This document shows positions 24,069 through 43,856 of a stretch of 64,000 nucleotides of DNA, piece after piece. The translations under genes were made by a program, and so were the position numbers. Within the stretch, counting starts at the first letter, position 1. The number at the start of each line of letters is the position of its first letter. The stretch lies in contig NZ_JAHBDQ010000004.1 of NCBI RefSeq assembly GCF_019956555.1, forward strand, positions 124,001 to 188,000, in the 5' to 3' direction. The DNA comes from Pseudomonas sp. A-RE-19 (lineage in GTDB: Bacteria; Pseudomonadota; Gammaproteobacteria; Pseudomonadales; Pseudomonadaceae). The notes beneath the pieces are model-generated. The model saw only the letters and a program-made list of their open reading frames with translations, was not told the origin of the DNA and searched no databases.

Positions 24069-25076
24069 CTATTGGAATAGCGACTCGCTCGACAGGCCAT
24101 TTTTCTCGAGAATCTCCCGAAGACGCTTGAGACCTTCAACCTGAATTTGCCTGACCCGCTCCCGGGTCAAGCCTATTTCCAGGCCGACGTCTTCAAGTGT
24201 GCTGCTCTCGTGACCTCGCAAGCCGAAGCGGCGTACGACCACCTCGCGTTGCTTGTCGGTCAGCTCCGAGAGCCACTGATCGATGCTCTGTGACAGGTCG
24301 TCGTCCTGCAACAGTTCGCATGGATCGGTCGGGCGATCGTCGGTCAGGGTGTCCAGCAGGGTTTTATCCGAATCCGGACCCAGCGAGACGTCGACCGAAG
24401 AAACCCGCTCGTTCAGGCCGAGCATGCGCTTGACCTCTCCTACCGGTTTCTCCAGCAGGTTGGCGATTTCTTCGGGTGAGGGTTCGTGATCGAGCTTTTG
24501 AGTCAGCTCCCGTGCAGCCCGCAAGTACACGTTGAGCTCTTTGACCACATGGATCGGCAACCGGATGGTCCGGGTCTGATTCATGATCGCGCGCTCGATG
24601 GTCTGACGAATCCACCAGGTGGCGTAGGTCGAAAAGCGGAAGCCTCGTTCGGGATCGAACTTTTCCACTGCCCGGATCAGGCCGAGGTTGCCCTCTTCGA
24701 TCAGGTCCAGCAGCGACAGCCCACGATTGACGTAACGCCGGGCGATTTTCACCACCAGCCGCAGGTTGCTTTCAATCATGCGCTTGCGCCCGGCCGGATC
24801 GCCACTTTGCGACAGGCGCGCAAAATGAACTTCTTCTTCCGGGGAGAGCAATGGGGAAAAGCCGATTTCGTTGAGGTACAGCTGCGTGGCATCGAGTGCC
24901 CGCGTGTAGTCGATGTACTTGTGTTGCTTAAGCGAAGCGGAGTGTTTGGATTTGGCACGAACGGAAGGTGGTGCATCCCCTTCATCATTCGACATCGAAT
25001 CCATAGCGATGCCGGTCTCCATCAGGAGAACCTCATCGTCGATGTCAAACTCCGGCACTTCTTTACTGAGAGCCAT
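24069..25076 (-). CDS. rpoS: RNA polymerase sigma factor RpoS (sigma-S)
   Basis: 335 residues, the Pseudomonas length. Region 1.2 is [20 protein letters not shown], region 2 ([40 protein letters not shown]) recognises the -10 box, and region 4.2 ([20 protein letters not shown]) recognises the -35 box. It directs stationary-phase and stress transcription. It lies 106 bases after nlpD; in related bacteria the main rpoS promoter lies inside nlpD. rsmZ follows on the same strand, after a terminator. Confidence 0.98.
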   Translation of the reverse strand: MALSKEVPEFDIDDEVLLMETGIAMDSMSNDEGDAPPSVRAKSKHSASLKQHKYIDYTRALDATQLYLNEIGFSPLLSPEEEVHFARLSQSGDPAGRKRMIESNLRLVVKIARRYVNRGLSLLDLIEEGNLGLIRAVEKFDPERGFRFSTYATWWIRQTIERAIMNQTRTIRLPIHVVKELNVYLRAARELTQKLDHEPSPEEIANLLEKPVGEVKRMLGLNERVSSVDVSLGPDSDKTLLDTLTDDRPTDPCELLQDDDLSQSIDQWLSELTDKQREVVVRRFGLRGHESSTLEDVGLEIGLTRERVRQIQVEGLKRLREILEKNGLSSESLFQ

Positions 25077-25182
25077 TGTTATAGTCCTTTGGTGAGTTCG
25101 ACCTCAAGCTCAAGCGGCGCCTTTATCCCTGGCAACGCTGGAGCCTGTTCCCTCTACGTGACGGAACAGGCTGGCTAACAAA

Positions 25183-26040
25183 TCAACGACGCGGCAGGAA
25201 TTGCAGCGGATCTACTGGTTTACCTTGTCGGCGAATCTCAAAATGCAGTTTCACCCGGTCTGTACCCGTTGACCCCATTTCGGCAATTGTCTGTCCGACC
25301 TTGACCTGCTGCCCCTCCCGAACCAACAGCCTGCGGTTATGTCCGTAGGCACTGACGTAGGTATCGCTGTGTTTGATGATGACTAATTCGCCGTAGCCCC
25401 TTAAGCCACTCCCGGCGTATACCACCGTCCCATCAGACGCAGCTAAAACAGGCTGTCCCAAATCTCCGGCGATATCAATTCCTTTATTCAAACTACCGTT
25501 TGAAGAGAATTTCCCGATAAGAGTGCCATTAGAAGGCCATCCCCAGCCTGTCGGGGCCGGGCCGGCAGGAGGCAGTGGAGCGGGTGCCGGCTTGCTGGCG
25601 ACGGACGGTGCAAGCACCGTTGTACTGGTCGTTGCGCCGTTTGCCTGGCGTCGGATTACCGTGGTTTTACTCGATGACGAAGGCGAAGAACTGGACGAAC
25701 TCACTACCGCTGTCGGCGTTGAATCGGTGCGACCGTCAAAGCGAATCGTCTGACCCGGATGAATCGTGTAAGGCGTAGGAATGTTGTTCCGTGCCGCGAG
25801 GGCTTTGTAGTCCCATCCGTAGCGAAAAGCGATGGAGAACAACGTGTCCTTGGGTCGAACAACATACTGGCCCGTGGTCACGACCGGACGCTGGGCGACC
25901 GCATTGTTACGATCCACCACTCGCACACTATTCGATTTGGTACTGGAGCACCCTACCAGCAAGGTACTCAAGACAAGACCAGTCACCAGACGCTGAAAGC
26001 TTGTTATACCCATTCGCTGCGCAATGACTGTGAGACTCAC
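25183..26040 (-). CDS. nlpD: NlpD, LysM/M23 lipoprotein, amidase activator
   Basis: 285 residues from the GTG at 26040, which has GGGAG 8 bases upstream; an in-frame ATG nine codons later is the alternative. A signal peptide ends in the lipobox TLLVGCSS, so the mature protein is a lipoprotein. A LysM domain (YVVRPKDTLFSIAFRYGWDY, about 55-100) binds peptidoglycan, and the C-terminal M23-like domain (GIDIAGDLGQPVLAASDGTV, about 170-280) lacks part of the metal site (IIKHSDTYVSAYGHN keeps one His), as in activators of AmiC. A Ser-rich linker lies between. Confidence 0.94.
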   Translation of the reverse strand: MSLTVIAQRMGITSFQRLVTGLVLSTLLVGCSSTKSNSVRVVDRNNAVAQRPVVTTGQYVVRPKDTLFSIAFRYGWDYKALAARNNIPTPYTIHPGQTIRFDGRTDSTPTAVVSSSSSSPSSSSKTTVIRRQANGATTSTTVLAPSVASKPAPAPLPPAGPAPTGWGWPSNGTLIGKFSSNGSLNKGIDIAGDLGQPVLAASDGTVVYAGSGLRGYGELVIIKHSDTYVSAYGHNRRLLVREGQQVKVGQTIAEMGSTGTDRVKLHFEIRRQGKPVDPLQFLPRR

Positions 26041-26250
26041 CCGCCGCTCCCTTTGTGGTGGCTGAAATGTGGATTGCCGTGTTCCGGCACGAAATGTCGC
26101 AAGTATAACGGGCCGAACAGGCTTTACCTTTAATGAAGCGCATTAGCTTCGCGCTCACGTTTGCTGCCTGACGATAAATTACGTTTAACTGATCGATGCC
26201 GCTGTAAGACCCGGGCAATCGAAGAGAATTCATCACGCTAAAACAAATGC

Positions 26251-27664
<1,414 letters not shown>

Positions 27665-27677
<13 letters not shown>

Positions 27678-28723
27678 GGGCTGTCCGTCTGCCCCACCGG
27701 CACCAGATCGACGAGTTCGCGCACCAATACGGTGGCGAAGCATCCGGCCGGGAGGACGAATTCCAGTTGCAGAATGTCAGGCTCGGGATAATGCCACGTC
27801 AACCCGCCAATGGGCAGCCGCAGGATGCGACGTTCGTGGCTCATTCCGGCGTTAATCAACCAATCGCGCAGATCCGCTTCGCGCGCGGCGATCGCCTGTT
27901 CCAATTCATGGACAGCGCCCGCCGCCGGCGAGTCACCTTCGCCCCACTGCGGGCCGGTCGGGTGCAGGTCGAGAATCGCCAAGCGCGGGTCGCTGCACTC
28001 GGCTTCACCCGCCGGGAAGAAGCTGCGGCTGTCGGTGAACGCCAGCAGATCGCCCACCTGAGCGCGCTGCCAGGTGCCATCGGCGACGCGCGCCGCCAAC
28101 ACTTGATTGAACAAAAAACTGCGCGCAGTGGAAAGCAGCCGCGAACGCACATTGCGTTGCTCCGGCAGGGCCTTGCGCGCCGCCCAGGCACGGGCGTCGA
28201 CCACGTTGCCGCCGTCAAAGCCGAACCGCTGGGCGCCGAAATAATTGGGAATACCTTGCTTGGCGATCAGTTGCAGACGCTCTTCGATCGCCGCCTTGTC
28301 ACCGCTGAACTGGGTCAAACGCAAGGTGAAGCCATTGGCCGAATGGGCACCGCGTTGCAGCTTGCGTTTATGCCGACCGGTCTTGAGGATTTTCAGCGTG
28401 TCGTTTTCCGCCGCCGACAGGTCGGGATCGGCCTTGCCTGGCAGTTGCACGCTGAACCACTGGCGAGTCAGCGCCTGACGGTCCTTGAGGCCGGCATAGC
28501 TGACGGTGCGCAACGGCACACCCGCTGCCTTGGCGATGCGCCGCGCCGCTTCTTCGGTATTCAGGCCACGCTTTTCCACCCAGATCCATAGGTGTTCGCC
28601 GTCGCCACTCAGGGGAATATCAAGGACTTCATCGACCTGAAAATCTTCCGCCGTAGCTTTCAGTACCGCGCTGCCGAGGGCTTGACCATAGGCTCGCGGG
28701 CCGAGCAATTGCGCCTCGTTCAT
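27665..28723 (-). CDS. truD: tRNA pseudouridine(13) synthase TruD
   Basis: 352 residues. The catalytic Asp lies in [20 protein letters not shown] (about residues 74-93), the TruD signature; [17 protein letters not shown] (about 158-174) is a second conserved block. It makes pseudouridine at position 13 of tRNA-Glu. It overlaps ispF by 4 bases (ATGA) and surE by 13. Confidence 0.97.
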
Positions 28724-29193
28724 GCGCGCAACAACAAGGCAACGGCGTGCACGGCAATGCCTTCTTCGCGACCGACAAAGCCAAGCTTTTCAGTAGTGGT
28801 AGCTTTTACATTCACTTGATCCAACTCAACTTGAAGATCCGCGGCAATGAGCGCGCGCATCGATTCGATATGCGGGGCCATTTTCGGGGCCTGGGCGACG
28901 ATGGTGTTATCGACGTTGCCGACTTTCCAGCCTTTGGCATGGATCAGTGCGACGACGTGACGCAACAGCACACGGCTGTCGGCGCCCTTGAATTGCGGGT
29001 CGGTGTCCGGAAAATGCTTGCCGATATCACCCAGCGCGGCAGCGCCGAGCAAGGCATCGCTCAAGGCGTGCAGCAGGACATCACCGTCGGAATGGGCGAG
29101 CAGCCCGAAGCTGTGTGCAATCCGCACGCCGCCCAGAGTGATGAAATCGCCTTCAGCGAAACGGTGCACATCGTAGCCGTGGCCAATACGCAT
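28720..29193 (-). CDS. ispF: 2-C-methyl-D-erythritol 2,4-cyclodiphosphate synthase
   Basis: 157 residues. The metal ligands are in GYDVHRF (Asp8, His10), and [20 protein letters not shown] (about 34-53) is the family signature. It is step five of the MEP isoprenoid pathway. Unlike in E. coli, ispD is not adjacent (it lies at 32317), with fghA, adhC and a LysR gene between, which is the normal Pseudomonas arrangement. A terminator precedes the gene. Confidence 0.98.
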   Translation of the reverse strand: MRIGHGYDVHRFAEGDFITLGGVRIAHSFGLLAHSDGDVLLHALSDALLGAAALGDIGKHFPDTDPQFKGADSRVLLRHVVALIHAKGWKVGNVDNTIVAQAPKMAPHIESMRALIAADLQVELDQVNVKATTTEKLGFVGREEGIAVHAVALLLRA

Positions 29194-29226
29194 AAAAAAA
29201 ACGCCCCGATTTTTGTCAGGGCGTGA
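29194..29226 (-). terminator. Terminator of fghA, directly upstream of ispF
   Basis: CGCCCTGA-caaaa-atCGGGGCG-like stem followed by eight T on the minus strand. Its U-tract abuts the ispF ATG, so ispF expression needs its own promoter or readthrough. Confidence 0.85.
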
Positions 29227-29247
29227 TTCTACCTGCTTTGTCGGACA

Positions 29248-30093
29248 TTAGGCGCTTAGCGCACGCCCATGATGTTGCAAGTGGTCGTCAATGAAGCTGG
29301 CGATGAAGAAATAGCTGTGGTCGTAGCCCGGTTGCAGACGCAACGTCAACGGATGACCGGCCAGTTTGGCGGCTTGTTGCAGGGCTTCAGGCTTGAGCTG
29401 GGTGGCGAGGAAATCATCGCGATCCCCTTGATCAATCAGCAACGGCAGCTTCTCGTCGGCCTCGGCTATCAATGCACAGGCATCCCATTCGCGCCACTTC
29501 GAACGGTCTTCTCCCAAGTAACGGGAAAAGGCTTTCTGGCCCCAAGGGCAATCCATCGGATTGTTGATCGGCGAAAACGCCGACACCGATTGATAACGCC
29601 CTGGATTGCGCAATGCACAGACCAACGCGCCATGGCCGCCCATGGAGTGACCGCTGATGCCACGTTTGTCCGACGCCGGGAAATGCGCTTCGACCAATGC
29701 CGGCAATTCCTGCACGACATAGTCATGCATCCGATAGTGCCGGGACCACGGTTCCTGCGTGGCATTCAGATAAAATCCGGCACCGAGACCGAAGTCCCAG
29801 GCGCCCTCCGGATCACCCGGCACATCAGGACCGCGCGGGCTGGTGTCCGGTGCGACGATGATCAGCCCAAGCTCGGCGGCCATGCGCATGGCGCCGGCCT
29901 TTTGCATGAAGTTCTCATCGGTGCAGGTCAGGCCGGACAACCAGTACAGCACCGGCAGTTTACCGCCCTGCTCTGCTTGCGGCGGCAGGTACACGGCAAA
30001 CACCATGTCGCAACCGAGCACGTCGGAGCGGTGCCGGTAACGCTTGTGCCAGCCGCCGAAGCTTTTCTGACAGGAGATATTTTCCAGGTTCAT
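29248..30093 (-). CDS. fghA: S-formylglutathione hydrolase
   Basis: 281 residues of the esterase D family with an alpha/beta-hydrolase fold. The nucleophile is Ser150 in [14 protein letters not shown]; the acid lies in [12 protein letters not shown] and the His in [10 protein letters not shown] near the C-terminus. It hydrolyses S-formylglutathione to formate and glutathione, the second step of glutathione-dependent formaldehyde removal, after AdhC encoded 8 bases upstream in the same operon. Confidence 0.97.
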   Translation of the reverse strand: MNLENISCQKSFGGWHKRYRHRSDVLGCDMVFAVYLPPQAEQGGKLPVLYWLSGLTCTDENFMQKAGAMRMAAELGLIIVAPDTSPRGPDVPGDPEGAWDFGLGAGFYLNATQEPWSRHYRMHDYVVQELPALVEAHFPASDKRGISGHSMGGHGALVCALRNPGRYQSVSAFSPINNPMDCPWGQKAFSRYLGEDRSKWREWDACALIAEADEKLPLLIDQGDRDDFLATQLKPEALQQAAKLAGHPLTLRLQPGYDHSYFFIASFIDDHLQHHGRALSA

Positions 30094-30101
30094 GACCGAC
30101 C

Positions 30102-31295
<1,194 letters not shown>

Positions 31296-31320
31296 TTATT
31301 GCCATACAGGGATAATCCTG

Positions 31321-32217
31321 ATGTCCGAAAACCGCTGGGAAGGCATCGATGAATTCGTCGCCGTGGCCGAATGCAGCCAATTCACCGCTGCGGCTGAACG
31401 CCTTGGCGTGTCTTCCTCCCACATCAGTCGCCAAATCGTACGACTGGAAGAACGCCTGCAAACCCGTTTGCTCTATCGCAGCACCCGTCGGGTCACGCTG
31501 ACCGAAGCCGGGCAAACCTTTCTACAACATTGCCAGCGTTTGCAGGACGGTCGCGAAGAAGCCTTGCGCGCTGTCGGCGACCTGACCAGCGAGCCCAAGG
31601 GCATGTTGCGCATGACCTGTGCCGTGGCCTACGGCGAACGATTCATCGTGCCACTGGTGACTCGCTTCATGGGGCTGTATCCACAGCTGCGCGTCGACAT
31701 CGAATTGAGCAACCGCCCGCTCGATCTGGTACATGAAGGGCTGGACCTGGCCATCCGTCTCGGCCGTCTGCAGGATTCAAGATTAGTCGCCACCCGTCTG
31801 GCACCACGGCGCATGTACCTGTGCGCCTCGCCGTCCTACCTGGAACGGTACGGTCGCCCACATAGTTTGTCGGAACTGAGCCGTCATAACTGCCTCATCG
31901 GCAGCTCGGACATCTGGCAACTGGAACAGAACGGGCGGGAATTTTCCCAGCGCGTGCAGGGAAACTGGCGCTGCAACAGTGGGCAAGCGGTGCTGGATGC
32001 CGCGCTACAAGGGGTTGGGTTGTGTCAGTTGCCGGATTACTACGTGCTGGAACACCTGAAAAGCGGCGCGTTAATTTCACTGCTGGAAACCCACCAACCG
32101 CCGAACACCGCCGTGTGGGCACTTTACCCACAGCAACGGCATCTGTCGCCGAAGGTGCGCAAGTTGGTGGATTACTTGAAGGAAGGGTTGGCCGAACGGC
32201 CAGAGTATCGCGCTTAA
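31321..32217 (+). CDS. gfnR: LysR-type regulator, probable activator of adhC-fghA
   Basis: 298 residues: an N-terminal winged HTH (FTAAAERLGVSSSHISRQIV, about residues 20-40) and a substrate-binding domain. It is divergent from adhC with a 106-base gap, where the operator should be. The orthologous position in P. aeruginosa holds GfnR, which controls glutathione-dependent formaldehyde removal; the symbol is given by position and family. It ends at a repeat that may act as terminator. Confidence 0.85.
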   Translation: MSENRWEGIDEFVAVAECSQFTAAAERLGVSSSHISRQIVRLEERLQTRLLYRSTRRVTLTEAGQTFLQHCQRLQDGREEALRAVGDLTSEPKGMLRMTCAVAYGERFIVPLVTRFMGLYPQLRVDIELSNRPLDLVHEGLDLAIRLGRLQDSRLVATRLAPRRMYLCASPSYLERYGRPHSLSELSRHNCLIGSSDIWQLEQNGREFSQRVQGNWRCNSGQAVLDAALQGVGLCQLPDYYVLEHLKSGALISLLETHQPPNTAVWALYPQQRHLSPKVRKLVDYLKEGLAERPEYRA

Positions 32218-32320
32218 GATCAAAAGATCGCAGCCTTCGCCAGCGCCTACAGGTCTCGAGTACACCCGTTAATCCGTGGTGCACACAATCAATGAGCTGC
32301 CGCAGGCTGCGATCTTTTAA
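32218..32320. repeat. Inverted repeat pair of the AAAGATCGCAGCCT type
   Basis: AAAAGATCGCAGCCTTCG at about 32222-32239 is matched in inverse by CGCAGGCTGCGATCTTTT at about 32301-32318. Such GATCGCAGCCTTCGG units are dispersed extragenic repeats in the P. fluorescens group. It fills the gap between the converging LysR gene and ispD and touches the ispD stop, so it may also end both transcripts. Confidence 0.75.
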
Positions 32321-33024
32321 CGGCGGTTCGCCCAACGCTGGCGTAACCATTCAAGGTCTTCGGGGCGAGTGACTTTTATGTTATCGGATCGACCTTCGAT
32401 CAAACGCGGCGCCAGACCTGCCCACTCCATCGCCGAGGCTTCATCGGTGATCAGTACATCCGCCACCAAACTGTCCGCCAATGCCCGATGCAATGCGCCA
32501 AGACGAAACATCTGCGGCGTGTAAGCCTGCCAGATCACACTGCGGTCCACGGTTTCGACGACACGGCCGCGTTTGTCGACCCGCTTGAGAGTATCCCGCG
32601 CAGGCACCGCCAACAGACCGCCTACCGGATCGTCGGCCAGTTCACTGAGCAGTTTATCGAGATCATCACGCGCCAGATTCGGCCGCGCAGCATCGTGCAC
32701 CAACACCCAATCCTCATCGTCAGCACCTTGGGCATGCAGATGCAGCAATGCATTGAGCACCGAGCCTGAACGCTCGGCACCACCCTCAACCCGCTGAATA
32801 CGCGGATCGGCAGCACACGCCAGGTTCGGCCAATAAGGATCGTCGATGGCAAGACTGACCACCAACCCCTTCAGGGTCGGGTGATCGAGGAAACAGCCGA
32901 GGCTGTGTTCGAGAATAGTGCGCCCGCCCAGTTGCAAGTATTGCTTGGGACGGTCCGCGGCCATACGGGCACCGACGCCCGCGGCAGGAATCACGGCCCA
33001 GAAGGCCGGTAACGACTTGCTCAT
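32317..33024 (-). CDS. ispD: 2-C-methyl-D-erythritol 4-phosphate cytidylyltransferase
   Basis: 235 residues. The CTP-binding loop is PAAGVGARMAADRPKQYLQL (about residues 13-32), and VLVHDAARPNLARDDLDKLL (about 107-126) is the family signature. It makes CDP-methylerythritol, step three of the MEP pathway. Its ATG overlaps the ftsB stop by 4 bases. The gene is last in the long minus-strand cluster. Confidence 0.97.
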   Translation of the reverse strand: MSKSLPAFWAVIPAAGVGARMAADRPKQYLQLGGRTILEHSLGCFLDHPTLKGLVVSLAIDDPYWPNLACAADPRIQRVEGGAERSGSVLNALLHLHAQGADDEDWVLVHDAARPNLARDDLDKLLSELADDPVGGLLAVPARDTLKRVDKRGRVVETVDRSVIWQAYTPQMFRLGALHRALADSLVADVLITDEASAMEWAGLAPRLIEGRSDNIKVTRPEDLEWLRQRWANRR

Positions 33025-33299
33025 TGGGCCAACTGGTAAAGGGTTTCACCGTCCTTGACCATGCCCAACTCATGACGAGCCCGCTCTTCAACGGTCTCCA
33101 TGCCTTTTTTCAATTCGCTGACTTCGGCATCCATCACCCGATTGCGTTCCAGCAAAGACTCGTTCTCGGCGTGTTGATCCGCAATCTGCTGCTTCAGCTC
33201 GGCCACTTGCGCCAGACTGCCATTACCCACCCACAGGCGGTACTGCAGGCCAGCCAGCAGCAAGAGCAAGACGAGGAACAACCAATTGGGACTGCGCAT
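33021..33299 (-). CDS. ftsB: Cell-division protein FtsB
   Basis: 92 residues: one N-terminal membrane segment (about residues 5-22, NWLFLVLLLLLAGLQYRLWV), a coiled coil (about 28-70), and a periplasmic C-terminus ending ERARHELGMVKDGETLYQL. It joins FtsL and FtsQ in the divisome. The eno-ftsB-ispD order is common in gammaproteobacteria. A terminator separates it from eno. Confidence 0.95.
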   Translation of the reverse strand: MRSPNWLFLVLLLLLAGLQYRLWVGNGSLAQVAELKQQIADQHAENESLLERNRVMDAEVSELKKGMETVEERARHELGMVKDGETLYQLAQ

Positions 33300-33428
33300 C
33301 GAATATCAGGTATCCAGTGAAAAAAGACAGCCATGCCAAGACTTTGAAGCTTCTGATAGCACGAAGCCTGGAAGAACCAGGCTTGTGCTCTTAAGGCATC
33401 AGATTAGTGGCAAATCCATCGCTGTCGC

Positions 33429-33459
33429 GATTTTTTCGACACAATCCGGTGTCTTTTTT
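33429..33459. terminator. Bidirectional-looking terminator after eno
   Basis: GACAC-aatccg-GTGTC is flanked by an A/T-run on each side, just after the eno stop. The stem is short but the U-tract on the minus strand (GAAAAAAT follows) is less regular than the one on the plus strand. Confidence 0.55.
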
Positions 33460-33471
33460 ACCACGTAGCAA

Positions 33472-34812
<1,341 letters not shown>

Positions 34813-34856
34813 TTATCGTCGGCAAGCGACTGACAGCGGGCAGGCTTGCGGACGAT

Positions 34857-34884
34857 AAGGCTCAAGCCCGAGGGCTTGAGCCTT
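34857..34884. terminator. Strong hairpin between kdsA and eno
   Basis: AAGGCTCAAGCCC and GGGCTTGAGCCTT form a perfect 13-base inverted repeat around two bases. No long U-tract follows on the minus strand, so it may end, attenuate or stabilise transcripts. Confidence 0.6.
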
Positions 34885-34917
34885 AAACCGTGCGGTACTT
34901 TACCGGAGAAATGAGGT

Positions 34918-37421
<2,504 letters not shown>

Positions 37422-37674
37422 TTAAAGCGGTCCGAGCCGCCGGGGAAAGCGAAGGAAGGCCGAAGCCCCCGATCACCTGCATTAATCACAGTGCATCTTT
37501 CAAAAAAACCGCCGCGTTGGGACAGACCGGTAGATGAAACACCGGAAGGTTGCTCGCTACACATTTTTTGGAATCGCCCAGCAAAGACTGCTTGGTAATC
37601 GGCAACTCCTGCGATTCAGGCGAATCCACAGAAGTTGTATCAAGAAGGGAGCGTAGTCTACCGGAAAGCCCCTT

Positions 37675-39009
37675 TCAGCTCAAACCTTGATCTTCGATCT
37701 GCGGCTGCCAATGCAAAGTCCAGCCACCCTGCTCATCGCCATTTAGTCCCCGCAGGTTCGCCACCGCCAGCAATTGCTGGCCTCTGTAGACCAGCGGCAA
37801 TCTGCCACGGACGAAGCCCGGCACACCGATCTCGTTGAGTAAACGCTTCAAGTCACGGTGGCCGCGATCGGAAAAATTCATGACCTCACCGCCCTCACGA
37901 TAGCGGATTTTCAGCGGGCCATCGGGGACCTGACCGGTGAGTGTGAGTACGCCGTTATCCGGCAAAGCCAGCGCTACCGAGGGATCAGCCCAATCCAGCG
38001 GGGATGACGGAGTGCGCAGCCAACTTCCTGAGAGCCACCAGAGACGCCCACCCGCGCGATGCAATTCACCCGCCGCCAGTCGCCAGACCGGACGCGCATC
38101 GGCGGTCGCATCGCGCAAATTTTCCCAACCCGACCAATGGTCACTGTCAGGCATAGTCGTCAGCGGTTTGAGCCAATGACTTAGGGCGTTGCGCTGACGC
38201 GCATCAGACAGTTTTTCCAGTGGTGCCAGCTCCAGCGACGGCAAACCCAGCCAATCGAAATCGCTGACAGTGGTGGCGTGGGCCAGATCGATTTGCGCCA
38301 ATTCGTCGAGCAGCCCCTGCGCTTCACTCAGATGCGCAGCGCTGCGGGCCATGGTCGCCATTGCTTGTGGCCAGCGTTGGATCAACACGGGGAACACTCG
38401 ATGACGCAGGTAATTGCGCGAGAACTGTTGGTCCTGGTTCGAAGGATCTTCGATCCAGCTCAACTGATATTCGGTCGCGTAGGCCTCAAGCTCGGCGCGA
38501 GTGACGTCAAGCAAGGGTCGCAGCAGATGCCCCCGGCCCAAAGGACGCTCGCTCGGCATCCCCGACAAGCCTCTCACCCCTGCCCCACGCATCAGCCGGA
38601 ACAACAGGGTTTCCGCCTGATCGTCACGGTGTTGGCCAGTGAGCAACACTTCACCAGCATGAGTCGCCGCGATGAAGGCGCCATAACGCGCATCCCGGGC
38701 CGCACGCTCAAGGCTGGCGCCGGGCTCAACCTGAACACGCACGACCTCTAGCGGCACGCCCAACGCATCACAGACCGACTGGCAATGTTCCGGCCACGCA
38801 TCAGCCGCAGCCTGGAGGCCGTGGTGGACATGGATGGCAGTCAGTGCCGGCAGGGATTGGTTTTTTGCGAGATGGGCGAGCAGGTGCACCAGGACGGTGG
38901 AGTCGAGACCACCGGAGAACGCGATGCGCCAGGTTGTAGCGTTGCGCCACAGAGCCAGATTCAGGAGAAGCTTGGCTGGCAGATCAATCTTCTTAGGGCT
39001 CATAGACAT
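37675..39009 (-). CDS. tilS: tRNA(Ile)-lysidine synthase
   Basis: 444 residues from the ATG at 39009 (GAAG 7 bases upstream); an ATG two codons later is close. The longer open frame runs into a REP repeat and is rejected. The PP-loop motif SGGLDS lies near residues 32-37 (WRIAFSGGLDSTVLVHLL). It modifies the wobble base of tRNA-Ile(CAU) to lysidine and is essential. The C-terminal TilS domains (GHRDLKRLLNEIGVPGFVRG) are present. Confidence 0.96.
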   Translation of the reverse strand: MSMSPKKIDLPAKLLLNLALWRNATTWRIAFSGGLDSTVLVHLLAHLAKNQSLPALTAIHVHHGLQAAADAWPEHCQSVCDALGVPLEVVRVQVEPGASLERAARDARYGAFIAATHAGEVLLTGQHRDDQAETLLFRLMRGAGVRGLSGMPSERPLGRGHLLRPLLDVTRAELEAYATEYQLSWIEDPSNQDQQFSRNYLRHRVFPVLIQRWPQAMATMARSAAHLSEAQGLLDELAQIDLAHATTVSDFDWLGLPSLELAPLEKLSDARQRNALSHWLKPLTTMPDSDHWSGWENLRDATADARPVWRLAAGELHRAGGRLWWLSGSWLRTPSSPLDWADPSVALALPDNGVLTLTGQVPDGPLKIRYREGGEVMNFSDRGHRDLKRLLNEIGVPGFVRGRLPLVYRGQQLLAVANLRGLNGDEQGGWTLHWQPQIEDQGLS

Positions 39010-39030
39010 CAGTCGCTTCACATAGACCCA

Positions 39031-39123
39031 CTGTGGGAGCGAGCCTGCTCGCGAAGGCTGCTTAACACTCAACATATTTGTTGATTGTTATACCGCAATC
39101 GCGAGCAGGCTCGCTCCCACATT
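39031..39123. repeat. REP pair (REPIN) between accA and tilS
   Basis: GTGGGAGCGAGCCTGCTCGC at about 39034-39053 is matched by its inverse at about 39101-39120. Both arms carry the same core as the pair in the tailocin operon. Confidence 0.9.
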
Positions 39124-39153
39124 GGTTTTGCGTCGTTTGCCCAAGCAGTCAGA

Positions 39154-40101
39154 TCAGAGACCGTAGCTCATCAGACGCTCGTAACGACGGGCCAACAGCG
39201 CGTCGTTGTCGAACTTCTTCAGCATCGCCAATTGCGAGCTCAGCTCGGCACGGATCGAAGCCGCCGCAGCAGCCGGATCACGATGAGCGCCGCCCAACGG
39301 CTCGCTGATCACTTTATCGACAATGCCCAGGCCCTTCAGACGCTCGGCAGTGATGCCCATGGCTTCAGCCGCATCCGGGGCCTTCTCGGAAGTTTTCCAC
39401 AGAATCGAGGCGCAACCTTCCGGCGAAATCACCGCGTAGGTCGAGTATTGCAGCATGTTCAGCTGATCGCAGACGCCGATCGCCAGTGCACCACCGGAAC
39501 CACCCTCACCGATCACGGTGGCGATGATTGGGGTTTTCAGGCGAGCCATGACACGCAGGTTCCAGGCAATCGCTTCGCTCTGGTTGCGCTCTTCGGCGTC
39601 GATGCCAGGGTAAGCACCCGGGGTGTCGATGAAGGTCAGGATCGGCATTTTGAAACGCTCGGCCATTTCCATCAGACGGCATGCCTTGCGGTAGCCTTCC
39701 GGACGTGGCATGCCGAAGTTGCGGCGAACCTTCTCGCGCACTTCGCGGCCCTTCTGGTGGCCGATGATCATCACCGGCTGGTCGTCCAGACGGGCAATAC
39801 CACCAACGATGGCAGCGTCGTCGGAGAAATGACGGTCGCCGTGCAGTTCGTCGAACTCGGTGAAGATGTGTTCGATGTAATCCAGGGTGTACGGGCGACG
39901 CGGATGACGTGCCAGACGAGCGATCTGCCAGCTGGTCAGCTTGCCGAAGATGTCTTCGGTCAGCGTGCTGCTCTTGTCCTGCAGGCGGGAAATCTCATCG
40001 CCGATATTCAGCGAATTGTCATTACCGACCAAGCGCAACTCTTCGATCTTGGCTTGCAGGTCGGCAATCGGCTGTTCGAAATCTAGAAAATTCGGGTTCA
40101 T
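39154..40101 (-). CDS. accA: Acetyl-CoA carboxylase carboxyltransferase subunit alpha
   Basis: 315 residues, the usual length, with [20 protein letters not shown] at the start and the crotonase-like [20 protein letters not shown] (about 190-210). With AccD it moves the carboxyl group from biotin to acetyl-CoA, the first step of fatty-acid synthesis. It lies after dnaE with a 150-base gap. Confidence 0.98.
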   Translation of the reverse strand: MNPNFLDFEQPIADLQAKIEELRLVGNDNSLNIGDEISRLQDKSSTLTEDIFGKLTSWQIARLARHPRRPYTLDYIEHIFTEFDELHGDRHFSDDAAIVGGIARLDDQPVMIIGHQKGREVREKVRRNFGMPRPEGYRKACRLMEMAERFKMPILTFIDTPGAYPGIDAEERNQSEAIAWNLRVMARLKTPIIATVIGEGGSGGALAIGVCDQLNMLQYSTYAVISPEGCASILWKTSEKAPDAAEAMGITAERLKGLGIVDKVISEPLGGAHRDPAAAAASIRAELSSQLAMLKKFDNDALLARRYERLMSYGL

Positions 40102-40251
40102 AGGCGTCCGTCTAGGGTCGCGTCCAAGAGAGCTTGGGCCGGCCGGTTGTCTATTCGCGCCCTACCTTAAGGGACAGGCGCGTTCAGGTCGAGATTAAAA
40201 ATTCGGGTCGGGATCAGGCGCGTTCCAATGGTAAAGAATGGCACCTGACCG

Positions 40252-43773
<3,522 letters not shown>

Positions 43774-43810
43774 AGTGATCCTGTCTAGAAACTAGAAACG
43801 TGGAGACAAC

Positions 43811-43834
43811 AAGGCCCGGATTGTACCGGGCCTT
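43811..43834. terminator. Terminator-like hairpin between rnhB and dnaE
   Basis: AAGGCCCGG-attgta-CCGGGCCTT is a perfect 9-bp stem just after rnhB. No clear U-tract follows on the minus strand, so termination may be partial. Confidence 0.5.
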
Positions 43835-43856
43835 GAGTAAAACATCAGCCTTGCGA

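Noticed and set aside
39010..39075. N-terminal extension of TilS (MLSVKQPSRAGSLPQW)
   Set aside because: It is REP-derived and absent from TilS proteins as known.
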